Below are positions 62,280-64,000 of a stretch of DNA of 64,000 nucleotides, one piece after another. The notes under the pieces are model-generated. The model searched no databases and had not been told where the DNA came from. It worked only from the letters and a program-made list of their open reading frames with translations. The translations under genes were made by a program, and so were the position numbers. Source of the DNA: Bradyrhizobium sp. Ai1a-2 (GTDB lineage: Bacteria; Pseudomonadota; Alphaproteobacteria; Rhizobiales; Xanthobacteraceae); contig NZ_AUEZ01000035.1 in the NCBI RefSeq assembly GCF_000426245.1, positions 27,539 through 91,538 of the forward strand, given 5' to 3'. Position 1 is the stretch's first letter. Each line of letters starts with the position of its first letter.

Positions 62280-62516
62280 TTATCGGATGCCGCTTCCTCG
62301 GACATTGCTTCGGTAGGGAAGCGCGCGTCGTACTCCAAGCGGTGGAGAAGGTATCTGGGTCGGGACGTTGGGCGTCGCAGTTGGCCGCGCGGGCTGCTGG
62401 GGCGGATTCACCGTGAAGACCTGATTCGTGTTCGGGGTCGACGGGTCTCTCACCCCCTGCGCGGCAGCGGCGGATGGGATGATCAGAACAGATACGAACA
62501 ACAATACGCCCTTCAT
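62280..62516 (-). CDS. very small secreted protein, Pro-rich
   Basis: 78 residues from the ATG at 62516, with AGGAG upstream. Signal peptide about 1-20 (PSAAAA-QGV); mature part GVRDPSTPNTNQVF with a Pro-rich middle and basic end. Similar in plan to the product of 62572-62817, so the two may be paralogues. Function unknown. Confidence 0.6.
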   Translation of the reverse strand: MKGVLLFVSVLIIPSAAAAQGVRDPSTPNTNQVFTVNPPQQPARPTATPNVPTQIPSPPLGVRRALPYRSNVRGSGIR

Positions 62517-62571
62517 CGCCTTGTCTCCTGAGCGACGAGAAACGCCTAAGCCCGCCCGCAGTTCCCGAGAT

Positions 62572-62817
62572 CTAATATCGCGGGAGTGCGACAAGTTTGC
62601 CGTCGCGGTACACCCGCTGGACGGCCATGCCCGCGGGCAGGCTACCGGTTGCAACGTTGCGAATCGTCGTAGGCCGTGACGCGCTCTGCGTTGTCTGCGC
62701 CTTCTGCGCGCGCTGCGAGGCCGACATCGGATAGTTCGGCGGATCCTTGATGCCTTGCGCCAATGCCGGCTGCATCAAAACGATGGAAAGACCGAGAGCT
62801 GGCAGAACGCCGCGCAT
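62572..62817 (-). CDS. very small secreted protein
   Basis: 81 residues from the ATG at 62817. Signal peptide about 1-21 (QPALA-QGI), mature part GIKDPPNYPMSASQRAQKAQ ending in VYRDGKLVALPRY. The QG(I/V)(K/R)DP start parallels its neighbour. Weak ribosome site. Confidence 0.55.
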   Translation of the reverse strand: MRGVLPALGLSIVLMQPALAQGIKDPPNYPMSASQRAQKAQTTQSASRPTTIRNVATGSLPAGMAVQRVYRDGKLVALPRY

Positions 62818-62983
62818 ATCAAAGTACCGACTAAAGAATGACTCCCCGGAATGTTGCAGGTTTTCCGGCAAAAGCAAGCGCCTTATCGACATCGGTCCGC
62901 GGCAACGGGTTGCAGTCCATGCTTCGGACTTTGATGCCCGCGTTCTTGCTGCTAGGCAGAGAGAAGAAGTTTGATCGATTGCA

Positions 62984-63757
62984 ATGACTGCTTCCGGCGA
63001 CCCGTCTGACACTGCGCAAAATTCGGCGATGAGGGCGGAGTTCATTCGCATTCTCTCCGCGCGGCTACAGTCCGTCTCCGCTGATCCGATGCAAATGCGC
63101 GAGCTGGTCTATGACCTGGCCCGCATCCGCCTGCTCGAGCAATTCGGACATGGCGACGCCAGACATTCGCGGCAGACCATGGAGGTGCTGGAGAGCGCGA
63201 TCGGCGAGGTCGAACGCCTCTTCGCCGAAGGCAGCCAGGACATCACACTGCTTGCATCGCCCACCAGCCCGGGCACGGCCAAGCCAGAATTCCCGCAAGC
63301 GATGTCCGCTCCACCGTTCTTGGCGCGCGCAACACCCCAGCACCGGACTGCAGCGCTTTCCGCTTTCAGCCGATCGAAACGATGGAGCGACTTCAGCACG
63401 CCCATCCGGCTCGCAGCGGTATTGCTCGTTCTCGCGATCGTTGGCGCAGCCGTCTTCTCCTGGCCAACGGCGCGATCCGGTATCGTCGCGCTCCTGCGCC
63501 CTCCGCGCGCACCGGCACAGAACGCGCCTTCCGCGCCGCGAGAAGGCGCACCCATCGAGCGTCCGCAGGCAGTGGCCAACGCACCGACCGTCTCCCCTGC
63601 CTCCGCGGCTGAGCCTGGGTTTCCGCTTCCCAGCACGTTCGGCGTTTTCGTCCTGAGCGACGGACAACTGCAGGAATTGAAGGTGCTGCCGGGCAAGGTC
63701 CCGGACCGCCGGCTATCTAATGCACACATCTTTGTTGCGAAGATCGGCGAAGACTGA
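62984..63757 (+). CDS. membrane protein, unknown
   Basis: 257 residues from the ATG at 62984. A cytoplasmic helical domain (about 1-120) with MRELVYDLARIRLLEQFGHG is followed by one membrane segment (about 140-160, LAAVLLVLAIVGAAVFSW) and a Pro/Ala-rich periplasmic tail ending in a small folded region (VLSDGQLQELKVLPGKVPDR). No family recognised. Divergent from the secreted-protein genes. Confidence 0.65.
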   Translation: MTASGDPSDTAQNSAMRAEFIRILSARLQSVSADPMQMRELVYDLARIRLLEQFGHGDARHSRQTMEVLESAIGEVERLFAEGSQDITLLASPTSPGTAKPEFPQAMSAPPFLARATPQHRTAALSAFSRSKRWSDFSTPIRLAAVLLVLAIVGAAVFSWPTARSGIVALLRPPRAPAQNAPSAPREGAPIERPQAVANAPTVSPASAAEPGFPLPSTFGVFVLSDGQLQELKVLPGKVPDRRLSNAHIFVAKIGED

Positions 63758-63794
63758 TTCCCTGATGAGAGGCGGTCTTGTGGAGGGAGGTCTT

Positions 63795-64000
63795 ATGTCG
63801 ATGGAGGTTGGACTGGGACGATTTGGCGATCGTCGCCTGGAAAAAGGGGGGCGTCGTTGCATGACGCCCTCGTTCGCCGGCCTGGTTCATGCATTCGTCG
63901 TCTTGCGGGGGACCGAGCGCAGGAGGTGCGTTTTACGCGCTTTCTGCGCAATGAACGGGTGAGTGTCGCCGAGATGGCGAGCCATGCGGCTTCGCGCACG
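63795..64000 (+). mobile_element. IS4-family transposase N-terminus, frame-disrupted, cut by window edge
   Basis: From the ATG at 63795 (GGGAGG upstream) the frame reads MEVGLGRFGDRRLEKGG; then the conserved continuation ASLHDALVRRPGSC, RRLAGDRAQEVRFTRFLRNE appears in the -1 frame. The switch lies at AAAAAGGGGGG. One missing G, or a programmed -1 slip, would join them. LGDRRLEKGG and the following Arg-rich block match the DNA-binding N-terminus of IS4-type transposases. Confidence 0.7.

Noticed and set aside
1..64000. tRNA, rRNA or known riboswitch genes
   Set aside because: None was recognised by eye on either strand; a covariance-model search would be needed to exclude small structured RNAs.

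Overview
This window looks like chromosome of a Bradyrhizobium-type alphaproteobacterium. It is GC-rich and carries a rhizobial cycHJKL cytochrome c maturation operon next to feuPQ-like and degP genes. Several families of short palindromic intergenic repeats occur, and the exopolysaccharide locus is of rhizobial type. The genus is inferred from gene content and order; I cannot name a species.

Layout. (1) 1-15.2 kb is a conserved housekeeping block, mostly on the minus strand: a truncated sensor kinase and its response regulator, with an orphan HigA-type gene between them; a DegP/Do protease; a chemoreceptor; ccmH, ccmF, ccmE and ccmI; an uncharacterised protein; a BrnT/BrnA toxin-antitoxin pair; a FeuP/FeuQ-like two-component system; and a VanZ-like protein. 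(2) 15.3-47.8 kb is a large polysaccharide locus. It holds nucleotide-sugar enzymes (phosphomannomutase, GalE, Gmd, Fcl), an initiating undecaprenyl-phosphate sugar transferase, glycosyltransferases, a polymerase (Wzy), a flippase (Wzx), a tyrosine-kinase co-polymerase (Wzc type), an outer-membrane export lipoprotein (Wza type), two ligase/polymerase-like membrane proteins, a GH71-like hydrolase and several small secreted or anchored proteins. The middle part (about 26.1-35.8 kb) is visibly richer in A/T and uses different codons. It begins with a decayed second copy of the 3' end of the sugar transferase gene, which suggests a horizontally exchanged serotype-like cassette.

(3) 47.8-55.5 kb is an accessory stretch: a membrane cyclic-nucleotide-binding-domain protein, an HD phosphohydrolase disrupted by a frameshift, a gene fragment duplicated from 2.5 kb upstream, a secreted protein with a possible lysozyme-like motif, a SnoaL/TetR/EamA group and a DUF1993 protein. 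(4) 55.5-60.1 kb is the most notable system, a thiazole/oxazole-modified peptide (TOMM/RiPP) cluster. A 157-residue precursor has an 87-residue leader and a 70-residue core with 18 cysteines in Cys-Xaa-Xaa repeats. A hairpin terminator follows it, then a fused leader-binding/YcaO cyclodehydratase and a SagB-type azoline dehydrogenase. The precursor carries an N-terminal signal-peptide-like segment and no dedicated transporter is seen. The 3' end of the cluster abuts a degraded IS5-family transposase remnant. (5) 60.3-64 kb holds a two-domain VOC protein, several small secreted or anchored proteins and the start of an IS4-family transposase cut by the window edge.

How the parts work together: the nucleotide-sugar enzymes supply UDP-galactose and GDP-fucose. 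The lipid-linked repeat unit is built by the glycosyltransferases, flipped and polymerised, then exported through the Wzc/Wza pair. The TOMM cluster is self-contained for installing azol(in)e rings on the Cys-rich core, but its export, immunity and activity cannot be read from this window.
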